64,000 nt of DNA. It comes from an uncultured Poribacteria bacterium. Its GTDB lineage: Bacteria; Poribacteria; WGA-4E; WGA-3G. The translations under genes were made by a program, and so were the position numbers. The stretch spans positions 936,481 to 1,000,480 of the forward strand of contig OY282383.1 of NCBI GenBank assembly GCA_958295855.1, in the 5' to 3' direction. This document shows, piece by piece, positions 55,520 through 64,000 of the stretch; position 1 is the first letter of the stretch, and each line of letters opens with the position of its first letter. The notes under the pieces were generated by a model, which saw only the letters and a program-made list of their open reading frames with translations, was not told the DNA's origin and did no database searches.

Positions 55520-56316
55520 AAATACCGTGTCGTTTGGCCGCCTTTGACTTAGATGGCACCCTATTGAACAGTGAACATGTGTTACCGTCAGAGAACCGTG
55601 AGGCACTCCAGCAACTCGCAGCAAATGAGATTCTGGTTGTTTTGGTGTCAGGAAGGATGCACCGTTCTATGCAGCCAATTAGCGATGGCATCGGCCTAGA
55701 AAACCCTATTATTTCGTATAACGGGGGGATGGTGAAACATGCGAGAAGCGGTGAGGTTTATCATCACACGCCTGTCCCGGCAGACTACGCCATGGCAGTC
55801 GTTAAGGATTGCCTCGAGCAAAATCTACATATCAATTTCTGTTTAAACGACGAACTTTATGTCATGGAGCAGAACGAGTGGAGTGAACTCTATGAAAGCC
55901 GGACAGGGGTTCCCGCTACGCCGGTCGGGGACTTGCGCCGGTTTGCAGGCGAAACACCGACGAAGTTGCTGATTATCCACACACCCGATAAATTGCCTTC
56001 GCTCTTAAACACCTTCAAAACCAATTATGCAGAGAAACTTTACGTAACGCAGACACAGGCAGAATATATTGAATTTATGAATCCGGCGGTAGCCAAAGGG
56101 CGAGCCTTGACAGCTCTGGCGAATAGGTTCAATATCCCAATGGATAAGGTTGTTGCTTTTGGTGATAGTTACAATGATGAGAGTTTACTCAAAACGGCAG
56201 GTTTCGGCATTGCGATGGGGAATGCAGTGGCACCGATCAGTGCCTGTGCAGATTATATCACTGCCACGAATGACGAAAACGGCGTTGCAAAAGCGATTTG
56301 GAAACTCATTCTCTAA
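55516..56316 (+). CDS. Cof-type HAD hydrolase
   Basis: AFDLDGTLLNSEHVLP; VAFGDSYNDESLLKTAGFGIAMGNA; 4-nt overlap with upstream gene. Confidence 0.92.
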   Translation: MKIPCRLAAFDLDGTLLNSEHVLPSENREALQQLAANEILVVLVSGRMHRSMQPISDGIGLENPIISYNGGMVKHARSGEVYHHTPVPADYAMAVVKDCLEQNLHINFCLNDELYVMEQNEWSELYESRTGVPATPVGDLRRFAGETPTKLLIIHTPDKLPSLLNTFKTNYAEKLYVTQTQAEYIEFMNPAVAKGRALTALANRFNIPMDKVVAFGDSYNDESLLKTAGFGIAMGNAVAPISACADYITATNDENGVAKAIWKLIL

Positions 56317-56458
56317 CGGATTTTCTAATAAATTAGCGCAAAATTTCCCTAGCGGCGTGCTTGCTAAGCGCACCCAAGATTCGCATGTTGCGCCGCAGGC
56401 GCGCTTAGGCAGCGTGCCCACGGACAGAAGGATATGGAATCTGTCCTACAAGACAACA

Positions 56459-56734
56459 CTAACCCTTAATCGAAGGATGCTTGGTAGCCTTTTTGTAAGG
56501 AAAATCTGCAACCAAGATGTAGGAATTGCCATCCTGTGCTTTCTTTAATGACATCTGAACAGAGTTCATTGAGAATTCAAAGTACTTTGCCAGCACCTCT
56601 GCCAAGTCATGAGTCAACCGTGTGACAAGCTGCTCGTCGACATCAAATCTGTCTTGCGTGATAACAAGCTTCAAACGTTGTTTCGCAATGGTGCTAGACT
56701 TGGATTTACGCCCAAATAATTGCATAAAATTCAT
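56459..56734 (-). CDS. minE: Cell division topological specificity factor MinE
   Basis: MNFMQLFGRKSKSSTIAKQRLKLVITQDR...; directly after minD. Confidence 0.85.
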   Translation of the reverse strand: MNFMQLFGRKSKSSTIAKQRLKLVITQDRFDVDEQLVTRLTHDLAEVLAKYFEFSMNSVQMSLKKAQDGNSYILVADFPYKKATKHPSIKG

Positions 56735-56744
56735 AGATGACTCC

Positions 56745-57539
56745 TTATCTTTTTCTTGAAAACCATTCCATGATACCGGAGAAGAAGTTTTTTGCATGTA
56801 AGTCTGGAATCGGAATTTGCTGTCCTGAGAGCCGCCGCGCGATGCGCATGTATGCTTGGGCAGCCGAGGAGCTGGTGGAATGCACCAAGGGAATCCCGCG
56901 ATTCGTCGAGGCAATAACAGCCTCGTCTTCCGGGATAATGCCCAAGAGCTCAATATTGAGAATATCCAACACATCGGATTTGTCCAACATATTCCCACTT
57001 TTTACCAAATCGGGGGAGAATCGATTTAACACAAGGTTTATGGGCTCAACCCTAGCGTTTTGTAATAAACCGATAATCCGGTCTGCATCTCGAATAGCGG
57101 AGACATCTGGTGTTGTGACAATGATTGCTTCTTCTGCACCCGCCGCCGCATTTTGGAAACCGCGTTCAATGCCAGCAGGCGAGTCGACAAGTACGAAATC
57201 GTAATTAACAGTGAGGCGCTGACAGATGGATTTCATCTGCTCAGGCTGAATGTCGTCCTTGTCATTTTTTTGGGATGCGGCCAGAAGCATCAACCCTTCA
57301 ACTCGCCGATCCCGCACCAGGGCCTTCTGCAGCTCACACTGCTTTTCAATCACATCCATAGAGGTGTAAATAATGCGGCTCTCAAGGCCCATGACAACAT
57401 CTAGATTTCGGAGCCCGACATCGGCATCAACAACTGCAACTGTTTTTCCAATCAGGGCAAGCGCAGTCCCTAAGTTGGCTGTAGAGGTTGTTTTTCCTAC
57501 CCCGCCCTTGCCTGATGTCACTACGATAACTTTTCCCAT
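56745..57539 (-). CDS. minD: Septum site-determining protein MinD
   Basis: MGKVIVVTSGKGGVGKTTSTANLGTALALIGKTVAVVDADVGLRNLDVVMGLESRIIYTSMDV. Confidence 0.97.
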   Translation of the reverse strand: MGKVIVVTSGKGGVGKTTSTANLGTALALIGKTVAVVDADVGLRNLDVVMGLESRIIYTSMDVIEKQCELQKALVRDRRVEGLMLLAASQKNDKDDIQPEQMKSICQRLTVNYDFVLVDSPAGIERGFQNAAAGAEEAIIVTTPDVSAIRDADRIIGLLQNARVEPINLVLNRFSPDLVKSGNMLDKSDVLDILNIELLGIIPEDEAVIASTNRGIPLVHSTSSSAAQAYMRIARRLSGQQIPIPDLHAKNFFSGIMEWFSRKR

Positions 57540-57557
57540 AGTCGAAACCTCCTTCTT

Positions 57558-58229
57558 CTAGAATTTAACAAATCTTTCGACGACAATAATATCCTTTGAA
57601 CCGATATGCGCGATTTCGGGATACCCTCGCGATTTTTGGCCAAGGAGGGGAGGATTAATATAGTTTCCAATCTGAAGGTGTAAGGGGACTAACTCCATCG
57701 CAATGACAACAGCGGATAATCTTCCGTTCGTGCCTGCGTGTGCACTGCCTCGCAGCGCACCAAGCACAATAACATCGCCCCCAGCTCTAACTTCTGCGCC
57801 TTGGTTGACATCTCCGTAGATAATAAGGCTCCCTTGTGGAAAGTCCTCCGTTTGTCCCGAGCGGATAGTTTGCGGTACGATTCTCGATTGTTCCGAACTC
57901 TCATTGTGTGATAACATCAGCGTCTGTGAAATCGTATGGGTTGCTGGGGCAGCCACAACAACAGGAGCAGCCGTTTCGTCCGGGCTCGCGACTTCCCGAG
58001 TCTGTAGATTGTAAGTTTTCTGGAGCTTTGTTTTTAGGCGCTCCAGTTCCTTATCTGTTAACACAGGGGCCCTCATATCAATCTGCACCGAAGTTTCGGA
58101 TAGAGGCGGATTCATCCTCGCCAATTCCTGCTGAATTGCTTCCTCAATTTCGGTTATTGATAGGTTTGGCCTAATAATGAGGCGTAAGCCGTCCCCATAC
58201 GCTCTGAGCGTTACAATTGGATGTGCCAT
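57558..58229 (-). CDS. minC: Septum site-determining protein MinC
   Basis: IRSGQTEDFPQGSLIIYGDVNQGAEVRAGGDVIVLGALRGSAHAGTNGRLSAVVIAMELVPLHLQIGNYI. Confidence 0.92.
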   Translation of the reverse strand: MAHPIVTLRAYGDGLRLIIRPNLSITEIEEAIQQELARMNPPLSETSVQIDMRAPVLTDKELERLKTKLQKTYNLQTREVASPDETAAPVVVAAPATHTISQTLMLSHNESSEQSRIVPQTIRSGQTEDFPQGSLIIYGDVNQGAEVRAGGDVIVLGALRGSAHAGTNGRLSAVVIAMELVPLHLQIGNYINPPLLGQKSRGYPEIAHIGSKDIIVVERFVKF

Positions 58230-58336
58230 TTTTTCCAAGCCTGTAGGAGGGGTTTGTAACCCCGAATTCCCATTCTGAGTGTCGCCAGCCCGTACTGTTT
58301 CAAGCCGCGCCACATCCTGTCAAAAAATGCGTCAGG

Positions 58337-58368
58337 TGGTATTTTCCCCGCTTTGCGGGGTGATACCC
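58337..58368. repeat. Hairpin TGGTATTTTCCCCGCTTTGCGGGGTGATACCC
   Basis: Same sequence at 62839-62870. Confidence 0.9.
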
Positions 58369-59646
58369 CTAAGCCCCTTCTATTTGCGCGAGCACATAAG
58401 GGCCTTCAGGAATCGCTGCAATCTGAACATCGTCTCCGTAGCGAGCGAAAAACTGTGCAATGCCCTCTTGCGGGCTTTTCAACGGGTGTACAAATAGTTT
58501 GGCGAGCTGCGGATACGGAATTCCATCTGTGTAAAAGTAAATATCTGCCTTCCGGGCAACTTTTGCCAATTCTTCCAATTGCCACTGATCGATGACAAAG
58601 TTGGCGGGGTTGTAAAGCCCTTGCACGAAGGCACCCAGTTCGTCAGTTTTGAAGATAAGGTCGGTGAACGGTTTGCTCCCGATGCCTTCGCTACACGCAG
58701 CCACAAGCAGAATGCTGCCCCCCTGCTTGACAATCTCAACGGCGGTGAGCAAGCCTTTAATCGCTTGGTAGAAAGTCGTATCCAAGGGATAGCCTGCACT
58801 GGAAACCACGGCAGCATCTACTGGAGCAGGGAGGGTAACCTTTGCCTGCTTTTCCACAAATTGTGCGCCCACTCGGTGGGATTCAACCAGGGCACCCGCA
58901 AAAACGCCTGTTATCTGGCGCTGCTTGTCAATGGCAACATTAAGGTTAAAATGCACCTCCGCCATCAGGGCGATTTCGGTGGCTTCTCTATGGAACGGAT
59001 TTCCTTCCAAAATGCCGACAGCGGACTTCGGGTGCTCCATCAGTTCGGGGCCGTGCATCACCTTCATTGTTTCAACAGAAGCAAGCCCTGGGCAAATTGC
59101 CTTCCGGCCGCCAGAATATCCTGCCATCAAGTGCGGCTCAATCAGCCCCGTGGTAACCTTCAAATCTGCTGCGAGGTACGTCTTATCAATGTGAACGGGT
59201 GTGCCTTTCTGTGTCCGGCCTAAGTATGCGTGTGTCCCCGGCTTTTGTGAGAAATGGTTGACAATGCGGTAGGTATCCATAATGGAACGCCCAACCATCT
59301 CTTCAAGCTCTTTCCCTTCATTGGGGCGATGAATGCCCGTAGCGATGAGGATAGTAATCTTCTCGCGCGGCATGCCTGCCTGTTCAAGTGTCTCTAACAT
59401 CGGCGGCAGAATCACCTGATTAGGTACTGGACGCGTCACATCGGAAATTACAATACATGCTGAGTTGCGGCCCTTCGCTATTTCTGCCAAAGGTGGCGAG
59501 GCAATGGGGTGCGACATCGCCTGTCGCACTGCTTTGTCAGCATCTGTCAGTGGCACACTTTGTGCGGTTTCCAACACCCCTGCCACATTTTTGTCAGGGA
59601 TGTCTACTACCACTGTGCCTGTGCCATATCTCATGTCGACTTGCAT
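58369..59646 (-). CDS. Nickel-dependent lactate racemase family (LarA-like)
   Basis: ACIVISDVTRPVPNQVILPPMLETLEQAG; ILIATGIHRPNEGKELEEMVG; GLIEPHLMAGYSGGRKAICPGLAS. Confidence 0.88.
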   Translation of the reverse strand: MQVDMRYGTGTVVVDIPDKNVAGVLETAQSVPLTDADKAVRQAMSHPIASPPLAEIAKGRNSACIVISDVTRPVPNQVILPPMLETLEQAGMPREKITILIATGIHRPNEGKELEEMVGRSIMDTYRIVNHFSQKPGTHAYLGRTQKGTPVHIDKTYLAADLKVTTGLIEPHLMAGYSGGRKAICPGLASVETMKVMHGPELMEHPKSAVGILEGNPFHREATEIALMAEVHFNLNVAIDKQRQITGVFAGALVESHRVGAQFVEKQAKVTLPAPVDAAVVSSAGYPLDTTFYQAIKGLLTAVEIVKQGGSILLVAACSEGIGSKPFTDLIFKTDELGAFVQGLYNPANFVIDQWQLEELAKVARKADIYFYTDGIPYPQLAKLFVHPLKSPQEGIAQFFARYGDDVQIAAIPEGPYVLAQIEGA

Positions 59647-59797
59647 GTCCGTACACCTTTCAATTGATTAATGCCGATTTTTTTCACGTGTGTCTTTTAA
59701 GCACTTGATTTTTTTTCACGATGCATGCTAAAATTCTCATGTTCCCAACACGGGTTGAGGGCAGAAATCTAAATCCAAAACGGAGAATTAAACAGAC

Positions 59798-60184
59798 ATG
59801 CAACGTATCGAAATTACCACAAAACCGAACGGTGCCGGCCGCAATTGGTTAGAAGTTGGCTATTTTGAAACTGACACACTCGGCCGCAAACAGTGGATTA
59901 AGAAGAACGTTCCACATCAGGAATCCAAACTGATTGTGGATAGACAATATTCAGCGCGGGGTGAAACAATCGACTGGATTGTCCTTATCCCTGAAAACTA
60001 TCCGCTCACGCTTGTCAAAGTAACCTACGACCGGCTCAGTCCTAAAAATCTGGAAGTGCTCTGGGATGCAGAGGCTCCCTCACAATCGGAAGCTTCGCGC
60101 GAAGATAAAATCAGCCGCGCCTTTGAACTCGCATCGGGCAACGAAGAACTCACAACGCTGCTCAAGGAACTCCTTGGTGCCTAA
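59798..60184 (+). CDS. Hypothetical protein
   Basis: MQRIEITTKPNGAGRNWLEVGYFETDTLGRKQWIKKNVP...; coding-like, GGAG upstream. Confidence 0.55.
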   Translation: MQRIEITTKPNGAGRNWLEVGYFETDTLGRKQWIKKNVPHQESKLIVDRQYSARGETIDWIVLIPENYPLTLVKVTYDRLSPKNLEVLWDAEAPSQSEASREDKISRAFELASGNEELTTLLKELLGA

Positions 60185-60199
60185 CGTCCCCTACAAGAA

Positions 60200-61570
60200 T
60201 CACCATCCGTAACGTTCGGGGCCCCACGGTTTGGTAATCAATTCCTGTTTTGCCATCACCAGAGTCTTGCTCGGCACATCGTCGTATAGGATAACCCCAG
60301 GCCCTACAACGCTGTAAGAGCCGATGCGTCGCCCCGGCATAATCATTGCATTGACACCGGTTCGGCAGTAATCCCCCATATAGGTAGCGTTTGCGCCGTA
60401 AGTTGGAATTTCATAACGGCCTTCTACCTGAATCGGCGTATCCCGGTCGTCGAATCGCAGCGTTCCGCACACTGTGGCAGCACCGATATCTGTCGCGCAT
60501 CCAAAAACCCCGGACATTTCACAATAGTGATACAGGTAGACTTTATCGAACATGACCCCGGACATTTCGGCACCATGCCCAACGATGCACCGATTCCCGA
60601 TTGTGCTGCTCCCGATATCGCAGTAATCGCTAATGCGGCACCGGTCGCCGAGGAAGATGTTTCCGTGTAAAATTGCGCCGTTCGTAATGTTGTTATTTGC
60701 CCCTGCAATCAGCGTACCGTTCACGACGACGCGGGCCCCAATCACCGAGTTTTCTCCTAACACGACGTGTCCATTAATTTCTGCAGCATCCGAAATCTTG
60801 GCACCCGTTGCGACACAGTCTGCCTCAATTTGGTTTGCAAGATAATCGCCCAGCCTGCGGTTCGCTTCCAAGACGTGCCAAGGTTTATCAACGTCAACAA
60901 AAAAATCAGTGGTTTCAACCGCTAACACCTCTGCGCCATCATCAATCATCAACTGTAAAGATTGTGCGATTTCCGATTCAGGCGGTGGCATACCACCAAC
61001 GGGGACTCGTGTAACGATGCCCGGGTTCCTTAGTAGGTAGCGTGTCGCCGTGTTTTTAAAAACGTATACTCCGCAGAGCCGATGCGAACCACCGCGCGGG
61101 TGCCCCTCAATGCCCGTTAGAGAATCACCGCTGGTTCCTGCACAAAGCCAATTGCTTGCGTCTTCTTCGCCGAGCGGTTGCACCAGCGCGGCTGCTTCGG
61201 CATGCTGTTTATCGAACTCCTTAAACAAATTACGAAAATTATCTGGACTGGTTACGATGTCGCCATAAACCACGAGATAATTTTCATTTTCAAGACGCTT
61301 TACAGCCTCCAACACCGCACTCGCTGTGCCATCAAGAGGCTGTTGTGTTACAAATTCAACGTTTGGCATGTCGGCAAGAGCACCGCGTACCTGCTGGGCG
61401 TAATGCCCCACCACAACGCTAATCTGGCTACAACCTACCTCAACTAGATTCTCTACTAACCGGCGAACTATTGGCGTATTGGCAACAGGAATCGTGCATT
61501 TCTGGCGGAATTCACCATAGGGCCAGACTTTGCGTCCCAATCCGGCGGCGAGAACAATTGCAGTGTACAT
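60200..61570 (-). CDS. Nucleotidyltransferase with left-handed beta-helix (GlmU/sugar-1-P NTase-like)
   Basis: MYTAIVLAAGLGRKVWPYGEFRQKCTIPVANTPIVRRLVE; hexapeptide repeats in C-terminal half. Confidence 0.9.
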   Translation of the reverse strand: MYTAIVLAAGLGRKVWPYGEFRQKCTIPVANTPIVRRLVENLVEVGCSQISVVVGHYAQQVRGALADMPNVEFVTQQPLDGTASAVLEAVKRLENENYLVVYGDIVTSPDNFRNLFKEFDKQHAEAAALVQPLGEEDASNWLCAGTSGDSLTGIEGHPRGGSHRLCGVYVFKNTATRYLLRNPGIVTRVPVGGMPPPESEIAQSLQLMIDDGAEVLAVETTDFFVDVDKPWHVLEANRRLGDYLANQIEADCVATGAKISDAAEINGHVVLGENSVIGARVVVNGTLIAGANNNITNGAILHGNIFLGDRCRISDYCDIGSSTIGNRCIVGHGAEMSGVMFDKVYLYHYCEMSGVFGCATDIGAATVCGTLRFDDRDTPIQVEGRYEIPTYGANATYMGDYCRTGVNAMIMPGRRIGSYSVVGPGVILYDDVPSKTLVMAKQELITKPWGPERYGW

Positions 61571-61586
61571 AATGTGTTATAGTGCT

Positions 61587-62291
<705 letters not shown>

Positions 62292-62838
62292 CTACTTATA
62301 TATTTATTTTGAAGTTTGGACAATTCTTGTGCAGCGTTGCTGCGCAGGGCTTTCGCTCCCTCTAAACAAGGGCTTGGAACGCACAGAACAGGACTCCCAT
62401 CGGTTTTGGGCGATGCGCGGTGTCTCGCCCGCTATATTGTCCAAACTTTAGTATTTATTATACTACAAAAACATTTCTTAAGTCAAAAAATGCTTGAAGC
62501 GAGACGTTTTCACACGCCTCCTCACTTGTAGGTGTGATAAGAATACCGATTTTGCATTTTCTGCTTTATTTATGACTATAGCACAAAGACGCGTTTTAAG
62601 TCAACAAATACTTGAATCGCGGGTATTTTCAGGTATTTTCTGACCTGGGCAGGTGAGAAAAAGCCAATTTTGCTATCATTGTAGCACGGAAACCTGTTTT
62701 AGATCAAGAAATATTTTGACTTGAGGCGTTTTAATATGTTAAAATTAACAAATATGAACCGAGAAAAAACCGAACAGGAAGGTTGGAAGTCAAATGTGGG
62801 TGTTTCTCGTCTGAATGCACGTCGCTTATGGGCGCAGG

Positions 62839-62870
62839 TGGTATTTTCCCCGCTTTGCGGGGTGATACCC
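62839..62870. repeat. Hairpin TGGTATTTTCCCCGCTTTGCGGGGTGATACCC
   Basis: Same sequence at 58337-58368. Confidence 0.9.
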
Positions 62871-62980
62871 TTTTAGCCGCACATCGCGGATTTACGCGGA
62901 TAAGAGAGGTATGTGTGGTTGCTAAGCAAACTTGCAAAGTGACTTAGACTGTCCTAATCTTAGTAGATTCGCTTTTTTTC

Positions 62981-63010
62981 TTGACAATTGCTGTTTAGGT
63001 AATGTATAAT
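62981..63010 (+). promoter_or_regulatory. TTGACA-N18-TATAAT, distal promoter of DUF3800-like locus
   Basis: TTGACA 62981-62986, TATAAT 63005-63010. Confidence 0.6.
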
Positions 63011-63134
63011 TCTTAAAATCGTAGGTAAAAAGTCTCTTGAGTGCAAGATTGAAAAATTAGGATTTTCGTATGCCACATGTCAACTTAATTTAACATGTTG
63101 GCAAAAAGCCTCTCGATCGCGAGATAAAAAAAAT

Positions 63135-63163
63135 TTGACATTCCTCTGAAAATCTGTTATAAT
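63135..63163 (+). promoter_or_regulatory. TTGACA-N17-TATAAT, proximal promoter of DUF3800-like gene
   Basis: TTGACA 63135-63140, TATAAT 63158-63163. Confidence 0.7.
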
Positions 63164-63220
63164 TAAATTGTTATTAGTATTTTAGTATAAATCAAACTAG
63201 GTAAATGGATCAAAAAGAGA

Positions 63221-63820
63221 ATGCGTAGCAACCCTAAATCAACTGCCGTGAAGCCGAATCGACTTAACCTCTACGTTGACGAATCTGGTCAAGATACGAG
63301 AGGTCTATTGTTCATCGTCGCTGTAGTAGCGGTAGAGAAAAGTGATGAGCTTAGCAGACTTTGTGAATCCTTTGAAAGCACTTCAGGCAAGGGAAAAAAG
63401 AAGTGGGGTGGGGCTCGCAAAGATAAACGGCTGGCTTATTTGCGTGCTGCAATTTCAGGTGCTGCTTCTCTTAAGGCTATCTTGTTTTACAGTGTCTTTC
63501 GTGTAACAACCGATTATGATGAGGCGACAATTGCAGGCATTAAGAAACTAGTTCGCAGGTTGTCTCCTTTCAACTTTAAGGTCTATGTTTATGTTGACGG
63601 ACTGGGAAAAAAGAAATGTAGCAGATATAAGACCTGCTTGCGAAAACGCGGGTACCCCGTAGAAAAGGTGAGCGGAATCAGAAAAGATGAAAACCATCCC
63701 CTCATAAGGTTAGCGGATGCGGTAGCTGGTGCTTCAAGAGATTTGTTAGAACGCGGAGACAGCGAACTTGGAGAAATTTTTTCTCAAGCGAAGGAACGCG
63801 GCACGCTTGTTGAACTTTAA
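63221..63820 (+). CDS. DUF3800-like protein
   Basis: LNLYVDESGQDTRGLLFIVAVVAV...RLADAVAGASRDLL: N-terminal YVDESG and C-terminal DAVAGA motifs. Confidence 0.75.
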   Translation: MRSNPKSTAVKPNRLNLYVDESGQDTRGLLFIVAVVAVEKSDELSRLCESFESTSGKGKKKWGGARKDKRLAYLRAAISGAASLKAILFYSVFRVTTDYDEATIAGIKKLVRRLSPFNFKVYVYVDGLGKKKCSRYKTCLRKRGYPVEKVSGIRKDENHPLIRLADAVAGASRDLLERGDSELGEIFSQAKERGTLVEL

Positions 63821-63821
63821 A

Positions 63822-63884
63822 ACAGAAAACCACCCCCGTGAGGGGGTGGGCAACCTATTCTCCCGGCCGGCCGGGGGACAGCTC
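63822..63884 (+). repeat. Structured double-hairpin repeat unit 1 (possible ncRNA)
   Basis: acagaaaaCCACCCCCGTGAGGGGGTGGgcaacctattCTCCCGGccggCCGGGGGacagctc. Confidence 0.7.
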
Positions 63885-63929
63885 AACCTATGTAATAGTC
63901 TTCGGCTGCGATTTTACTTCTGGGATCCG

Positions 63930-63991
63930 ACAGAAAACCACCTTGGTGAGAGGTGGGCAACCTATCCTACCGACCGGTCGGTAGGCAGCTC
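63930..63991 (+). repeat. Structured double-hairpin repeat unit 2 (possible ncRNA)
   Basis: acagaaaaCCACCTTGGTGAGAGGTGGgcaacctatcCTACCGAccggTCGGTAGgcagctc: compensatory changes relative to unit 1. Confidence 0.7.
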
Positions 63992-64000
63992 GGCATACGC

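Noticed and set aside
58369-59646. Novel Lar operon
   Set aside because: Only a LarA-like gene is present; no larB, larC or larE maturation genes occur in the window, so no operon claim can be made.
63822-63991. CRISPR array
   Set aside because: Only two units, imperfect repeats with covarying stems and no spacer-like regularity; it looks like structured RNA or a repeat, not CRISPR. No cas genes were seen in the window.

Overview
This 64 kb bacterial window is mostly ordinary metabolic and transport genes, interleaved with defence-type islands and a dense population of short palindromic repeats. I infer a sponge-symbiont or Poribacteria-like genome from the gene mix (PhyH, Uma2, DUF1854-ABC, DUF4159, TPR expansions); this was not tested.

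Main points:
(1) An EcoRV-like restriction endonuclease and methyltransferase pair at 3.8-5.6 kb.
(2) Next to tRNA-Asn, three tandem beta-class DNA methyltransferase-HNH fusions. Their flanks are near-identical but the central target-recognition segments differ, and one copy has lost the HNH catalytic His.
(3) A recombining island at 30.7-39.2 kb: a wrecked helicase joined to a methyltransferase tail, two TIR-TPR genes, a truncated TIR gene and an FRG-TPR chimera. Consensus promoters (TTGACA-N17-TATAAT) lie inside, or derive from, methyltransferase C-terminal coding sequence.
(4) At least two tiers of short repeats: an element of about 85 bp, and 36-bp hairpins nested inside it. Hairpin stems covary, and several copies lie in frame inside protein genes, resembling Rickettsia palindromic elements.
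(5) At the right edge, a DUF3800-like gene is preceded by two covarying small hairpins and followed by two covarying double-hairpin units. This may be an undescribed protein plus structured-RNA locus.

All family calls come from reading the translations; no database search was run.
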